Notes: generated by a model not told the origin, from the letters alone. Positions 27,136-35,624 are shown, counted from the stretch's first letter. The stretch is 64,000 bases of DNA from Bradyrhizobium sp. WD16 (GCF_024181725.1 NZ_CP028908.1:2418001-2482000), one strand, 5' to 3'. A program made the numbers and translations.

Positions 27136-28775
27136 GGACCGCCAAGGCCATGGATGTCGTCAATCAGCCGCTGCTCAGCGTCCGCGAGTTGTCGGTCGGC
27201 TTTCGCCACGGCGATGGCCTGTCGCTGGCGGTGGATCGCGTTTCCTTCGATGTCGGCCGCGGCGAATGTGTCGCGCTGGTCGGCGAATCCGGTTCGGGCA
27301 AGTCGGTTACCGCGCTCTCGGTGCTCAGGCTGCTGCCTTACCCGGCGGCCAGCCATCCGTCCGGCGCCATCGTCTTCAATGGGCGCGACCTGCTGACGCT
27401 TGGCGAACGCGAGATGCGGGCCGTGCGCGGCGGCGACATCGGCATCGTCTTCCAGGAGCCGATGACGTCGCTCAATCCCCTGCATACGGTCGGCGCACAG
27501 ATCGGCGAGATCCTGCTGCTTCATCGCGGCATACGGGGCGCCGCGGCGCATCGGCGTACTGTCGAGCTGTTGAGCCAGGTCGGCATTCCCGATCCGGAAA
27601 CGCGCCTCGACAGCTATCCGCATCAGCTCTCCGGCGGGCAACGCCAACGGGTGATGATTGCCATGGCGCTGGCCAACGAGCCGGACCTCTTGATCGCCGA
27701 CGAGCCGACCACTGCGCTCGACGTCACTGTGCAGGCCCAGATCCTCAAGCTGCTGGGCGATATTCGCGCCCGGCTCGGCATGAGCCTGTTGTTCATCACC
27801 CACGATCTCGGCATCGTTCGACGCATCGCCGATCGGGTCTGTGTGATGAATCACGGCAAGATCGTCGAGCACGGCGCGGTCGAACAGGTGTTCAGTGCGC
27901 CTCAGCATCCCTACACCAAAGCTCTGCTCGCCGCCGAGCCGAAACCCGATCCGGCGCCGCCTCAGCCGGACCAGCCGGTGGTGGTATCGGCCGAGAACCT
28001 CAAGGTCTGGTTCCCGATCAAGCGCGGCTTCCTGCGGCGTACCGTCGGCCAGATCAAGGCGGTGGACGGCGTCAGCATCGCCGTCCGCAAGGGTGAAACC
28101 CTCGGTGTCGTCGGCGAATCCGGCTCGGGCAAGACCACGCTGGGGCTGGCGCTGTTGCGGCTGATCTCGTCGGATGGGCCGATCGTCTTCCTCGGCAAGA
28201 ACATCCAGGGCCTGCGCTTTGCCGAAATGCTTCCCTTCCGCCGCAACATGCAGATCGTCTTCCAGGATCCGTTCGGCTCGCTCAGTCCGCGCATGTCGGT
28301 CGGCGATATCGTCGCCGAGGGGTTGAGCGTTCACCAGCCGCAGCTCAGCCGCGCCGAGCGCGATGAGCGGGTGGTACGAGCGCTGACCGATGTCGGCCTC
28401 GATCCGCAGACGCGTTTCCGCTACCCGCACGAATTCTCCGGCGGGCAGCGCCAGCGCATCAGCATCGCCCGCGCCGCGGTGCTGGAGCCGAGTTTCGTCG
28501 TGCTCGACGAACCGACCAGCGCGCTCGATATGCTGTTCCAGGCGCAGATGGTCGACTTGTTGCGCGAGCTGCAGCGCAAGCGCGTGCTGACCTACATGTT
28601 CATCTCGCACGATCTGCGGGTGGTGGCTTCGCTCGCCAGTCACCTGATCGTCATGCGTCACGGCAAGGTCGTGGAGGAAGGGCCCGCGGCCAGTCTGTTC
28701 AAGGCGCCGAAGACCGAATACACCCGGGCACTGTTCGCCGCCGCATTTCACAACGAGGCCGCGCCGGGCGTGTGA
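27132..28775 (+). CDS. yejF: YejF-type ABC transporter ATPase (two fused domains)
   Basis: This 547-residue protein has two nucleotide-binding domains: Walker A GESGSGKS with signature LSGGQRQR, then Walker A GESGSGKT with signature FSGGQRQR. Walker B segments [12 protein letters not shown] and [12 protein letters not shown] are intact. The second domain opens with [20 protein letters not shown], typical of YejF. ATG 27132 overlaps the yejE stop; ATG 27150 is also possible. It ends 13 bp before the convergent NlpC/P60 gene. Confidence 0.94.
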   Translation: MRTAKAMDVVNQPLLSVRELSVGFRHGDGLSLAVDRVSFDVGRGECVALVGESGSGKSVTALSVLRLLPYPAASHPSGAIVFNGRDLLTLGEREMRAVRGGDIGIVFQEPMTSLNPLHTVGAQIGEILLLHRGIRGAAAHRRTVELLSQVGIPDPETRLDSYPHQLSGGQRQRVMIAMALANEPDLLIADEPTTALDVTVQAQILKLLGDIRARLGMSLLFITHDLGIVRRIADRVCVMNHGKIVEHGAVEQVFSAPQHPYTKALLAAEPKPDPAPPQPDQPVVVSAENLKVWFPIKRGFLRRTVGQIKAVDGVSIAVRKGETLGVVGESGSGKTTLGLALLRLISSDGPIVFLGKNIQGLRFAEMLPFRRNMQIVFQDPFGSLSPRMSVGDIVAEGLSVHQPQLSRAERDERVVRALTDVGLDPQTRFRYPHEFSGGQRQRISIARAAVLEPSFVVLDEPTSALDMLFQAQMVDLLRELQRKRVLTYMFISHDLRVVASLASHLIVMRHGKVVEEGPAASLFKAPKTEYTRALFAAAFHNEAAPGV

Positions 28776-28788
28776 TCCCCTCTGTCGT

Positions 28789-29640
28789 TCAGGTCGGCGA
28801 CAGACGGCGAAGGCTGGTTACTGCGCTGCCGGCAGCGGCGATCCGCGCGATTGCCGCGCGCAGCGGTTCGATCGCGGCCGCCATGTGGAAGGCGTTGGCA
28901 TGGACGATGCTGTCGTCGCCGCGAACGATCGCGACATGACCCTTCCAGAAGATCAGGTCGCCGCGGCGGAGTTCACTGACGGCTTCCGGTGGCAGCGCGG
29001 TGCCGAGCGCCGCTTCCTGCAGGTCGCTGTCTCGTGGTGCAGCGATGCCGGCGGCCGCAAGCGAAACCTGGACGAGGCCCGAGCAGTCGATGCCGAGGCT
29101 GGTCTTGCCGCCCCACAGATAGGGCGTGCCGACGAAGCGTTCGGCCACCGCGACGAAATCCTCCTCGCACGTGCCAAGCGGGGCGACATGGCACAACGGC
29201 AGATAATGTCGCTGGGGCGTGATGGCGAAGGTGCCGTCGCTGCGCGCCACTTCGATGCGCGCGCCGAGTGGCAGGGTTTCCACCGGCGGCAATTTGATCG
29301 ACGGTCCCGGAAACGCGAAGGTCCGTAGCGCGGTGACCTGATGGCTCGCGGCCGTGCGCGGCTTCACCAGCGCGAGGTCGGGCATCCAGCCGACATAACC
29401 GTCGCCGAGGAGCTGGCCCCAGGCCCAGCCCTCGATAGTGCGGTCATAGATCATGACCCGCTCGCCCTTGAGCGCCTCGGTGTCGAGCGGCGCGTCGTGC
29501 GACGGCTCGCGGCGCAGTGGCACCACGGCATCGAAAACCTCGAGTTCCTCGCCTTCGACGAAGCGCTCGGCCGCGACGTTGCCTTCGAGGTATTTGGCAG
29601 CGAGATCGGGCCGGGCCGGGGTCAGACGCGGATCAGCCAT
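28789..29640 (-). CDS. NlpC/P60 family peptidase with SH3-like domains
   Basis: This 283-residue protein has no evident signal peptide, so it is probably cytoplasmic. Two SH3-like segments (residues about 30-150, for example RVMIYDRTIEGWAWGQLLGD) precede an NlpC/P60 catalytic domain. The catalytic Cys is in GIDCSGLVQ, the His in KGHVAIV, and the third polar residue in VHANAFHM. Such enzymes cut gamma-D-glutamyl-diamino acid bonds in murein peptides. Its start lies inside the 3' end of the aminopeptidase gene. With the facing YejABEF genes it suggests uptake and breakdown of cell-wall peptides. Confidence 0.9.
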   Translation of the reverse strand: MADPRLTPARPDLAAKYLEGNVAAERFVEGEELEVFDAVVPLRREPSHDAPLDTEALKGERVMIYDRTIEGWAWGQLLGDGYVGWMPDLALVKPRTAASHQVTALRTFAFPGPSIKLPPVETLPLGARIEVARSDGTFAITPQRHYLPLCHVAPLGTCEEDFVAVAERFVGTPYLWGGKTSLGIDCSGLVQVSLAAAGIAAPRDSDLQEAALGTALPPEAVSELRRGDLIFWKGHVAIVRGDDSIVHANAFHMAAAIEPLRAAIARIAAAGSAVTSLRRLSPT

Positions 29641-31012
29641 AGCGCTGGCTCAGCAGGCGGAAGATGGCGCGCGCCGCCTGGCACTCGCCACCCTCGGGGC
29701 GGCCGGGTTTCGCCGTCGGAGTCCAGCCGTAGATGTCGACATGGAGCCAGCGCTTCGGGTCAGTGACGAAGCGCTGCAGAAACAGGGCGCAGGTGATCGA
29801 ACCGGCAAAGCCGTTGGACGGGGCGTTGTTGAGGTCGGCGGTCTTGGAATCGAGCCACTTGTCGTAGGCCGGCCACAGCGGTAGTCGCCACAGCGGATCA
29901 TTTTCCGCTTCCGCGCAGCGTGACAGCTCGGCGGCGAGCGCGTCGTCGCCGGTGTAGAACGGAGGCAGATCGGGACCGAGCGCGGTGCGCGCCGCGCCGG
30001 TGAGCGTGCCGAGATCGATTACAAGATCGGGTTTGTCCTCGCAGGCCAGCGCCAGTGCGTCGGCGAGGATCAGCCGGCCCTCGGCGTCGGTATTGCCCAC
30101 TTCGACGCTCATGCCCTTGCGCGAGGCCAGGATGTCGAGCGGCCGGAAGGCATCGCCCGACACGGCGTTCTCCACCGCCGGGATCAACACCCGCAGCCGG
30201 ACCTTCAGCCTGGCCGCCATCACCAGCTGCGCCAGCGCCAGCACATTGGCGGCGCCGCCCATGTCCTTCTTCATCAGCAGCATCGAGCTCGACGGCTTCA
30301 AATCCAGTCCGCCGGAATCGAATGCCACGCCTTTGCCGACCAGCGTCACCTTCGGATGGGTCGGATCGCCGTGACTGAAATCGATCAGCCGCGGCGGTCG
30401 CGATGCCGCCCGGCCAACGGCGTGGATCAGCGGAAAGTTGCTGGTCTTGAGGTCGTCACCGACCGTGCAGGTGAATTGCGCGCCGAAGCGCGCCGCCACC
30501 TGATGGGCCGCCTCGGCGATCTCGGCCGGACCCATGTCATTGGCCGGAGTGTTGATGAGATCGCGCGCCAGCACCACAGCCTCGACAAGGCGCGTCACCT
30601 CCTCAGTGTCGACGTCGTCCGGCGGCACCAGGCGCGCCAGGCTCGGTTCGGCCTTGCGGTAGCGGCCGAAGCGGTAGCTGGCGAGAGCAAAGGCAAGCGT
30701 CGCGAGGCGCGGATCGTGCGGTGCATTGGCAAAGCGGAAACTGCCGGCAGGCAGCAGCCCGGCGAGCAGCCCCGGCCGGAACGGATCGCGCCCGGCGTCG
30801 TCGGCCTCTTCCAGCCCGAACAGGATTTCGGCAATGGCGCCGTCAGTGCCAGGCAGCGCCAGATACTGTCCCGGCTTCGCCGCAAAGCCGCTGGCCTCGG
30901 CGAAGGCGCGTCCGGCCGGAGCGAGCTTGCCCCGGATTGCCTCCCAGCTGGATTTGGTCGCCAAAGTGATCGGCGTGGCCGGTTCGGTGCGGGGAGCGAA
31001 AAAGCTTGTCAT
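29633..31012 (-). CDS. M17 family leucyl aminopeptidase
   Basis: This 459-residue cytosolic metallo-aminopeptidase has the M17 signature NTDAEGRLILADAL and the metal- and substrate-binding segment VGKGVAFDSGGLDLKPSS...MKKDMGGAA. The catalytic Lys and the two-zinc ligands fall inside these motifs. The N-terminal domain is more variable than in E. coli PepA, as in the related PepB and rhizobial forms. It is upstream of, and overlaps by 8 bp, the NlpC/P60 gene; together they could release amino acids from imported murein peptides. Confidence 0.93.
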   Translation of the reverse strand: MTSFFAPRTEPATPITLATKSSWEAIRGKLAPAGRAFAEASGFAAKPGQYLALPGTDGAIAEILFGLEEADDAGRDPFRPGLLAGLLPAGSFRFANAPHDPRLATLAFALASYRFGRYRKAEPSLARLVPPDDVDTEEVTRLVEAVVLARDLINTPANDMGPAEIAEAAHQVAARFGAQFTCTVGDDLKTSNFPLIHAVGRAASRPPRLIDFSHGDPTHPKVTLVGKGVAFDSGGLDLKPSSSMLLMKKDMGGAANVLALAQLVMAARLKVRLRVLIPAVENAVSGDAFRPLDILASRKGMSVEVGNTDAEGRLILADALALACEDKPDLVIDLGTLTGAARTALGPDLPPFYTGDDALAAELSRCAEAENDPLWRLPLWPAYDKWLDSKTADLNNAPSNGFAGSITCALFLQRFVTDPKRWLHVDIYGWTPTAKPGRPEGGECQAARAIFRLLSQRYG

Positions 31013-31036
31013 GTTGGTATCCGGAGCAGGAAGGCG

Positions 31037-31112
31037 AGTGCGGTGGATCTGACGCTCGTTTCAGCATTGCAGCAAGTTCTTCATACGCGCGTCAGATCCA
31101 AGACCGCACCAG
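31037..31112 (+). repeat. CTAG-type palindrome, subfamily B
   Basis: A 76-bp copy with arms GGATCTGACGCTCG and CGCGCGTCAGATCC around a loop containing ATTGCAGCAAGTTC. The outer arms (AGTGCGGT, ACCGCACCAG) have lost the perfect CTAG ends. Followed by the linker AATCATAATGATG and a subfamily A copy. Lies just upstream of the aminopeptidase start. Confidence 0.85.
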
Positions 31113-31125
31113 AATCATAATGATG

Positions 31126-31191
31126 CTGGTGTCCCTTTGTTTCCAAGGTTCGTAGCAGCGCCCGCTGCAATGGAATACGAACGTTGGAAAC
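31126..31191 (-). repeat. CTAG-type palindrome, subfamily A, right end decayed
   Basis: Reverse-oriented subfamily A copy: CTGGTGTCCCTTTG, arm TTTCCAAGGTTCGTA, loop with GCTGCAATGG, arm TACGAACGTTGGAAA. It then loses the outer GGGACACTAG arm. An arm mismatch (AAGGTT against AACGTT) suggests an older copy. Confidence 0.75.
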
Positions 31192-31207
31192 GCTCAGCTA
31201 TATCCGA

Positions 31208-31231
31208 TTAACCGGGTGTTAGGGTTAACAC
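31208..31231 (+). promoter_or_regulatory. inverted repeats and CtrA-like site upstream of tadD
   Basis: Two nested perfect inverted repeats: TTAACC-N9-GGTTAA (31208-31228) and GTGTTA-GGGT-TAACAC (31216-31231). The same bases read TTAA-N7-TTAG, one mismatch from the CtrA consensus TTAA-N7-TTAA. They lie 55-78 bp before the tadD start. CtrA control of pilus genes is known in Caulobacter; assignment here is tentative. Confidence 0.35.
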
Positions 31232-31285
31232 TCTATTGATGAGCCCATCGACCGCCGACCCGGCGGCGCTGCGAGCCGAAGTGCG

Positions 31286-32080
31286 ATGCGTGATCTTTCT
31301 GCTGTTGCCGCCGCCTGTCCATCCCTTGCCGCCATTGCGCTGTTCGCCCTGGCGCTGGGCGGCTGCCAGACCACGGCGCGCTCGACCGACGTCACCGGCT
31401 CGCTCGGCGGTCCGCTTGCCGCACGGGCGGAACTGCCGCCGGCAGGTCAGGGGCGCGTCGGCGTCGATGCGCTCGGCGAGCGTTATCGAGCGAGTCCGAA
31501 GAATGTCGAGGCCGCGCTCGCCTACGGCCAGGCCCTCCGTGCCAACGGTCAGACCGCCCAGGCGGTTGCTGTGCTCCAAGCGGCCAATCTGGCCAATCCC
31601 GGCACCAAGCCGCTGCTGGCGCTTTACGGCCGCGTGCTGGTGGAGAGCGGCGATTTCAAGCAGGGCTTCGAAACCCTGTCGCTGGCGCATAGTCCCGCCA
31701 ATCCGGACTGGCGCATTCTCTCGGTCCAGGGCACCGCGCTCGACCAGATGGGCAATCACGCCGAGGCGCGACGCTACTATGCCAGCGCGCTCAAGATCGT
31801 GCCGGACGAACCTTCCGTGCTCTCCAATCTTGGCCTGTCCTACATGCTGACGCGGGACTTGCCGCGCGCCGAAGAGGTGCTGCGCCGCGCCTATTCCAAC
31901 CCGAGCGCGGATTCGCGCGTGCGCCAGAATCTCGCGCTGGTGGTCGGGCTGCAGGGCCGCTTCGGCGAAGCCGAGACGATCGTACGCGCCGATCTGCCGC
32001 CGGAAGAGGCCGCGGCAAACGTCGCCTATCTCAAGCAGATGCTGAGCCGCGACGGCTCCTCGTCCGCACGGTCCTCGTAA
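31286..32080 (+). CDS. tadD: TadD-like TPR lipoprotein of the Flp/Tad pilus
   Basis: This 264-residue protein has a lipoprotein signal (hydrophobic IALFALALGG, then the lipidated Cys in LGGCQTT near residue 30). A run of tetratricopeptide repeats follows (NVEAALAYGQALRANGQ, PSVLSNLGLSYMLTRDLPRA, DSRVRQNLALVVGLQGRFGE). TadD is the outer-membrane pilotin-like lipoprotein of the Tad secretion system. It lies 15 kb from the main tad locus at 46.7-59 kb, which lacks its own tadD. ATG 31286 puts the lipobox at the expected position. Confidence 0.85.
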   Translation: MRDLSAVAAACPSLAAIALFALALGGCQTTARSTDVTGSLGGPLAARAELPPAGQGRVGVDALGERYRASPKNVEAALAYGQALRANGQTAQAVAVLQAANLANPGTKPLLALYGRVLVESGDFKQGFETLSLAHSPANPDWRILSVQGTALDQMGNHAEARRYYASALKIVPDEPSVLSNLGLSYMLTRDLPRAEEVLRRAYSNPSADSRVRQNLALVVGLQGRFGEAETIVRADLPPEEAAANVAYLKQMLSRDGSSSARSS

Positions 32081-32101
32081 GTTTCCATCGCTTGTCCCGG
32101 G

Positions 32102-33187
32102 TCAGGCGGGCAGCCCGAACAGCCGCCGGACGGCCGGCTTCCATTCGCCGGTCATGGTGTATTCCAGGCCGAGCCGGGCGCCGCAGGCGATCGCGAGCAT
32201 GCTGAGCGGTGCCGTGATCGCCAGCGTCGATAACGCCGTCAGCCCCTGGCCGATGGTGCACCCGAGGGACAGGATGCCGCCCGTACCCATCAGCAGGGCG
32301 CCCGTCATGTGGCGCTTGAGTTCGCGAGCGTCATCACAGGCTTCCCAGCGGAAGCCACGGGCCGACAGCGCGGCGGCGAAGGAGCCGAGCACCACGCCGG
32401 CCACCGAGCCTATGCCGAAATCGAGATGGGAGCCGCTGAAGGTAACGACATAGAGAATGCTGTTGCCGAGCGGCGCGACGAAAGTCAGCGACGCGACGCG
32501 CAGCGGATCGAACTCGTCATTGGCGAGCCAGCCCGTGGCGAACCAGCCGAAGGCGACGGCGCCGCCGACGCCGATGCCGGACCACAGAAAGCGGCGCGCG
32601 CGCAGCAACTGGCCATCGGTGAGCGCCCAGAATCCCAGCGCGCCGGCAATCGCTAGTACCAGGATGGCGCGGCCGGCCCGGCCGAATGCGCCTCCGAGCA
32701 GTGAATCGAGCGCCTGGGATGTTCCCTCGGGCAGGGCGATCGACAGCGGGTCCACCAGCGAGAGGCGCAGCATGCCGGTCAGGCCGCGCATGGCGGCAAG
32801 CGCGGACAGGCCGAGAACGAGATAGACCACGATGGCACGCAGATCGCCGCCGCCGATCCGCACCAGGGTGCCGAAGCTGCAGGTGCCGACCAGTGCCATG
32901 CCGATGCCGAACATCAGCCCGCCGATGATTGCGCCGCCAAGGCCGATGGACGATGTCAGGTAGATCGACTGGGACAGGTCGACAAAGCCGAGGGAATCGA
33001 GCGCCTGGGTCGCGATCAGCGCGATCGCCGCGGCGAGCGCGAAGGATTTCAGGCGGCGGAAATCCGATGCGAAGAACGCGTCCTCCAGCATCGCGAGCGT
33101 GCAGAACCGCCCGGCGCGTCCGGCGACGCCAAGCACGATCCCGGCGGCGAGGCCGCTGCCGACCTCGATGGCCGAAGAGGCGAGCAT
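32102..33187 (-). CDS. YeeE/YedE family sulfur transporter
   Basis: This 361-residue multi-helix inner-membrane protein of the YeeE/YedE (TsuA) family has conserved cysteines at expected places: GRAGRFCTLAMLEDAF, VGTCSFGTLVR and LSLGCTIGQG. TsuA proteins carry thiosulfate through a cysteine-lined path. It lies downstream of soxS and soxR on the same strand and forms the left arm of the sulfur-oxidation island. The GGAGG site is unusually close to the ATG. Thiosulfate or sulfite as cargo is inferred from family and context. Confidence 0.88.
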   Translation of the reverse strand: MLASSAIEVGSGLAAGIVLGVAGRAGRFCTLAMLEDAFFASDFRRLKSFALAAAIALIATQALDSLGFVDLSQSIYLTSSIGLGGAIIGGLMFGIGMALVGTCSFGTLVRIGGGDLRAIVVYLVLGLSALAAMRGLTGMLRLSLVDPLSIALPEGTSQALDSLLGGAFGRAGRAILVLAIAGALGFWALTDGQLLRARRFLWSGIGVGGAVAFGWFATGWLANDEFDPLRVASLTFVAPLGNSILYVVTFSGSHLDFGIGSVAGVVLGSFAAALSARGFRWEACDDARELKRHMTGALLMGTGGILSLGCTIGQGLTALSTLAITAPLSMLAIACGARLGLEYTMTGEWKPAVRRLFGLPA

Positions 33188-33292
33188 TCCTCCGAACCTC
33201 TGTGTTGTTGTAGTTCTTGTTGTCGTTGGCTTCGTTGTTGTTCTTGCTGGCGACAGTCTGCGCCAGGCACGTCGCAGAATCCAGAGCGCGAA
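33188..33292 (-). other. CAA/AAC-rich leader between soxR and yeeE
   Basis: Read on the minus strand, about 33203-33250 is a low-complexity purine/C stretch of CAA, AAC and GAAG repeats. It contrasts sharply with the GC-rich surroundings. It immediately precedes the yeeE ribosome site, where an unstructured CA-rich leader could raise translation. No reading frame here is credible. Confidence 0.45.
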
Positions 33293-33643
33293 TCAGCGCC
33301 GACGACGGCGCACCGGCTCGCAGAAGACGTCGTAGATCGCGGTCAGGATCTTGCGGACGTCCTCGCTGGCGAGGCTGTAATAGATGGCCTTGCCGTCGCG
33401 GCGGGTGGTCACCAGGCGATCGAGCCGCAGCCGCGCCAGTTGCTGGGAGACGGTCGACTGGCGTTCGCCGAGAAACTGCTCCAGTTCGGTGACGGACTTC
33501 TCGCCCTCGGCAAGGATGCACAGCAGCAGCAGGCGCGATTCATGGGACAGCGCCTTGAGCATCTCGCTGGCCTCGCGGGCCTTGTCGATCATCTGCTCCA
33601 GTTCGGCGGAGGTTTCGATGTCTTTCAGCTTTGGCAGCGGCAT
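33293..33643 (-). CDS. soxR: ArsR-family persulfide-responsive regulator (SoxR/SqrR/BigR type)
   Basis: This 116-residue winged-helix repressor has its recognition helix in ERQSTVSQQLARLR. Two cysteines, Cys42 (LLLLCILAEGE) and Cys108 (YDVFCEP), are placed and spaced like the pair that forms a tetrasulfide in SqrR. This marks it as a reactive-sulfur sensor rather than a metal sensor. In Paracoccus SoxR represses the sox genes from the soxS-soxV and soxW-soxX gaps, and both gaps here contain palindromes. It is transcribed with soxS and yeeE. It is unrelated to the redox sensor SoxR of E. coli. Confidence 0.9.
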   Translation of the reverse strand: MPLPKLKDIETSAELEQMIDKAREASEMLKALSHESRLLLLCILAEGEKSVTELEQFLGERQSTVSQQLARLRLDRLVTTRRDGKAIYYSLASEDVRKILTAIYDVFCEPVRRRRR

Positions 33644-33674
33644 GACCCGGTCTGTCTCCCAACTTCAATAGCGG

Positions 33675-34052
33675 CTACGATCCTTTTGCCCGATCCGCGG
33701 CGGCCGGCAGGATGCGGTCGAGCAGGCCGAAAAAGAAGGACTCGCCCGGATAGCCGCGGATTCGTCCGATTTCACGCCCGTCCTGCACCACGACGAAGGT
33801 CGGTGTAAAGGGGCCGGGATCAATCGCGGCGAGATCGGCGGGCCGGAGGCGGTCGAGATCGACGCGGCGCAGCGGCGCGGTGCGGCTCTCATCGGTGCGG
33901 GGATAGATCGGCGCGATCTCGGCGTCGAAACGGGCGCACCAGGCGCAGCCCGTTCGTTCGAACATCACGAGCTCCGCTGCGCGGGCAGGGCGTTCACCCG
34001 CGCTCATGGCGAGCAGGCCGGCGAAGGCGAGGATCGTGGTCGTGGATCGCAT
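33675..34052 (-). CDS. soxS: SoxS-like periplasmic thioredoxin
   Basis: A 125-residue protein with a signal peptide (ILAFAGLLAMSAG, cleavage near ARAA) and a small thioredoxin fold. The active site is C36-AW-C39 (RTGCAWC), the cis-Pro region is PFTPTFVV, and the end is IRGYPGESFFFGLL. SoxS of Paracoccus keeps the sulfur carrier SoxYZ active by thiol exchange. It lies divergent to soxV, whose product supplies electrons across the membrane, and upstream of soxR, the Paracoccus soxRS arrangement. ATG 34052 was chosen to begin at the signal peptide. Confidence 0.85.
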   Translation of the reverse strand: MRSTTTILAFAGLLAMSAGERPARAAELVMFERTGCAWCARFDAEIAPIYPRTDESRTAPLRRVDLDRLRPADLAAIDPGPFTPTFVVVQDGREIGRIRGYPGESFFFGLLDRILPAAADRAKGS

Positions 34053-34091
34053 CCGGCAGAAACCTCTGGACAGGCTGATCGAACCTATCAC

Positions 34092-34107
34092 AACATTCAG
34101 ATATGTT
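34092..34107. promoter_or_regulatory. candidate SoxR operator, soxS-soxV gap
   Basis: Perfect inverted repeat AACAT-TCAGAT-ATGTT midway between the divergent soxS and soxV starts. It contains ATTC on one strand but not the full ATTC-N8-GAAT pattern. A SoxR-binding region is known from the equivalent gap in Paracoccus. Binding here is inferred. Confidence 0.5.
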
Positions 34108-34130
34108 CCAGAGAGCGGGCCGGATGTCCC

Positions 34131-34865
34131 ATGAGCCTTGACGTATCCCTGGGAGCTGCATTTCTCGCCGGGCTCCTGTCCTTCCTGTCGCCCTGCATCC
34201 TGCCGCTGGTTCCGCCATTCCTGTGCTACATGGCGGGCGTCTCGGCCGCCGACCTCTCGAATGGCGGGGCTGCGATCGGTCGCGGCCGCATTCTGGTCTC
34301 GGCGCTGGTCTTTGTGGCCGGGTTTTCGGCGGTCTTCGTCGGTCTCGGCGCGACCGCGTCGGTGTTCGGCAAATTCATCACCGGCCACCTCTCGGTCCTG
34401 GGAACATTCGCCGGCATCGTCATCGTGGCAATGGGGCTGCACTTTCTCGGAGTGCTGCGGATTCCCTTTCTCTATCGCAGCGCCACCATCGATGTCGCGC
34501 GCAAGCCGGCCGGCCTGCTCGGCGCCTTCGTGATGGGGCTTGCCTTCGCTTTCGGCTGGACGCCTTGCGCCGGCCCGGTGCTCGCCGCGGTGCTGTTCAT
34601 GGCCGGCGCCGAGGACACGGTGGGTCATGGCGTGCTGCTGCTGCTGGCCTATTCCGCAGGCACCGGCATTCCCTTTCTGATCGCTGCCGCCTTTACCGGC
34701 CAGTTCATGGCCGCGCTGGCACGCCTGCGCCGCCATCTCGGGTCCGTCGAGAAGGCCATGGGAGTCTTCCTGGTGGCGACCGGTCTCGTCTTCCTCACCG
34801 GGGTGATGCCGCTCGTCTCGGAATGGCTGCTGGAGCACTTTCCCGGTCTCGCCTCGATCGGCTGA
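34131..34865 (+). CDS. soxV: SoxV, CcdA-type thiol-disulfide electron carrier
   Basis: A 244-residue CcdA/DsbD-beta family membrane protein with six predicted helices and the two redox cysteines in Pro-flanked motifs: SFLSPCILPLVPPF (Cys22) and FGWTPCAGPV (near Cys145). It moves reducing power from cytoplasmic thioredoxin to periplasmic SoxW/SoxS. It is divergent from soxS. Unlike in Paracoccus, soxW does not follow directly; a gene on the opposite strand lies between, 8 bp from its stop. Confidence 0.92.
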   Translation: MSLDVSLGAAFLAGLLSFLSPCILPLVPPFLCYMAGVSAADLSNGGAAIGRGRILVSALVFVAGFSAVFVGLGATASVFGKFITGHLSVLGTFAGIVIVAMGLHFLGVLRIPFLYRSATIDVARKPAGLLGAFVMGLAFAFGWTPCAGPVLAAVLFMAGAEDTVGHGVLLLLAYSAGTGIPFLIAAAFTGQFMAALARLRRHLGSVEKAMGVFLVATGLVFLTGVMPLVSEWLLEHFPGLASIG

Positions 34866-34873
34866 AGGGCGCG

Positions 34874-35590
34874 TCAGCCGAAGCGGAAGGCGAGCAGGCG
34901 CTCGAAGGACTGCAATTCGATCAGATAGCGATGCACCAGCGCTCCGTCGCCGGCCTGCGCGGCGCGGCCGATCTCGCCGCTGCCGGCGATGGCACCGTCG
35001 ATCAGGCGTCGGAACTCCGATTGGGCGGCGATGGCATCGGAAGCCCAGCCGTTGCAGCGCTGCAGGCGATCGCGGAACACCGCGGCCGTGGCGATGACAC
35101 CGGCCGGGCTCGTCCCTTGCGTTTCGGCGAACTGCGAAGCCGCGGTTCGCAGCGCTTCCATCGCTGGCGCCAGTTCAAAGACGCAGTCGCCGAGATCGAA
35201 CAGCCCCGATGCATGGTGCAGACCGTAGAGGGCCTGACGGAACGACAGGAGTTCGCTCGCCGCGCGTGAGGTGTCGCCGTCGTCGATCGCCTTCGTCGCT
35301 GCAGCGAGGCGCTCGCCGCCGGCGCTGACGAAACTGCGAAAGGCCGGTACGGCATAGCCTGGCGGGGAAATATCGCCGAAGTCGCGTTGAAGCTTCGTCC
35401 AGGCGGTTGTCGCCTCGCCGATCTCGATCTGAGCCAGCGCGACATTGCCGGTGCGGAGATAGCTATCGGCGCTGCGGACGCCGGCGGCGACGAGGTCAGC
35501 CGCTCGCGCGAAGTCCGGCCTGTCTTCGGCGATGGCGGCAGACATCAGCCGTGCGCCGGCCAGAGCCATGATCGTGATGCGCCGCAACAT
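34874..35590 (-). CDS. exported helical protein of unknown function in the sox island
   Basis: I do not recognise this 238-residue protein. It has a probable signal peptide (RITIMALAGARLMSAAIA, end near residue 21) and is then almost entirely amphipathic helix in two similar halves of about 100 residues, recalling cytochrome c'/b562-like four-helix bundles. No CXXCH haem motif is present. It has only two cysteines, Cys136 and Cys179, and adjacent His125-His126. AAGGA lies six bases before ATG 35590. Its promoter overlaps the best ATTC-N8-GAAT palindrome of the region, so it is probably co-regulated with sox genes. Confidence 0.75.
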   Translation of the reverse strand: MLRRITIMALAGARLMSAAIAEDRPDFARAADLVAAGVRSADSYLRTGNVALAQIEIGEATTAWTKLQRDFGDISPPGYAVPAFRSFVSAGGERLAAATKAIDDGDTSRAASELLSFRQALYGLHHASGLFDLGDCVFELAPAMEALRTAASQFAETQGTSPAGVIATAAVFRDRLQRCNGWASDAIAAQSEFRRLIDGAIAGSGEIGRAAQAGDGALVHRYLIELQSFERLLAFRFG

Positions 35591-35604
35591 ATGAAGTCCT
35601 TGTT

Positions 35605-35624
35605 ATATTCGACTATATGAATAT
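35605..35624. promoter_or_regulatory. ATTC-N8-GAAT operator, likely SoxR site
   Basis: ATATTC-GACTATAT-GAATAT is a perfect inverted repeat with the ATTC-N8-GAAT form I recall for SqrR/BigR-type regulators. It lies 15 bp upstream of the 35590 start and 86 bp upstream of the soxW start, so it could control both directions. Confidence 0.68.

Noticed and set aside
34092-34107. Full ATTC-N8-GAAT operator in the soxS-soxV gap
   Set aside because: The palindrome here is AACAT-N6-ATGTT and contains only one ATTC half, so it is listed as a candidate site by position and symmetry, not as a match to that motif.
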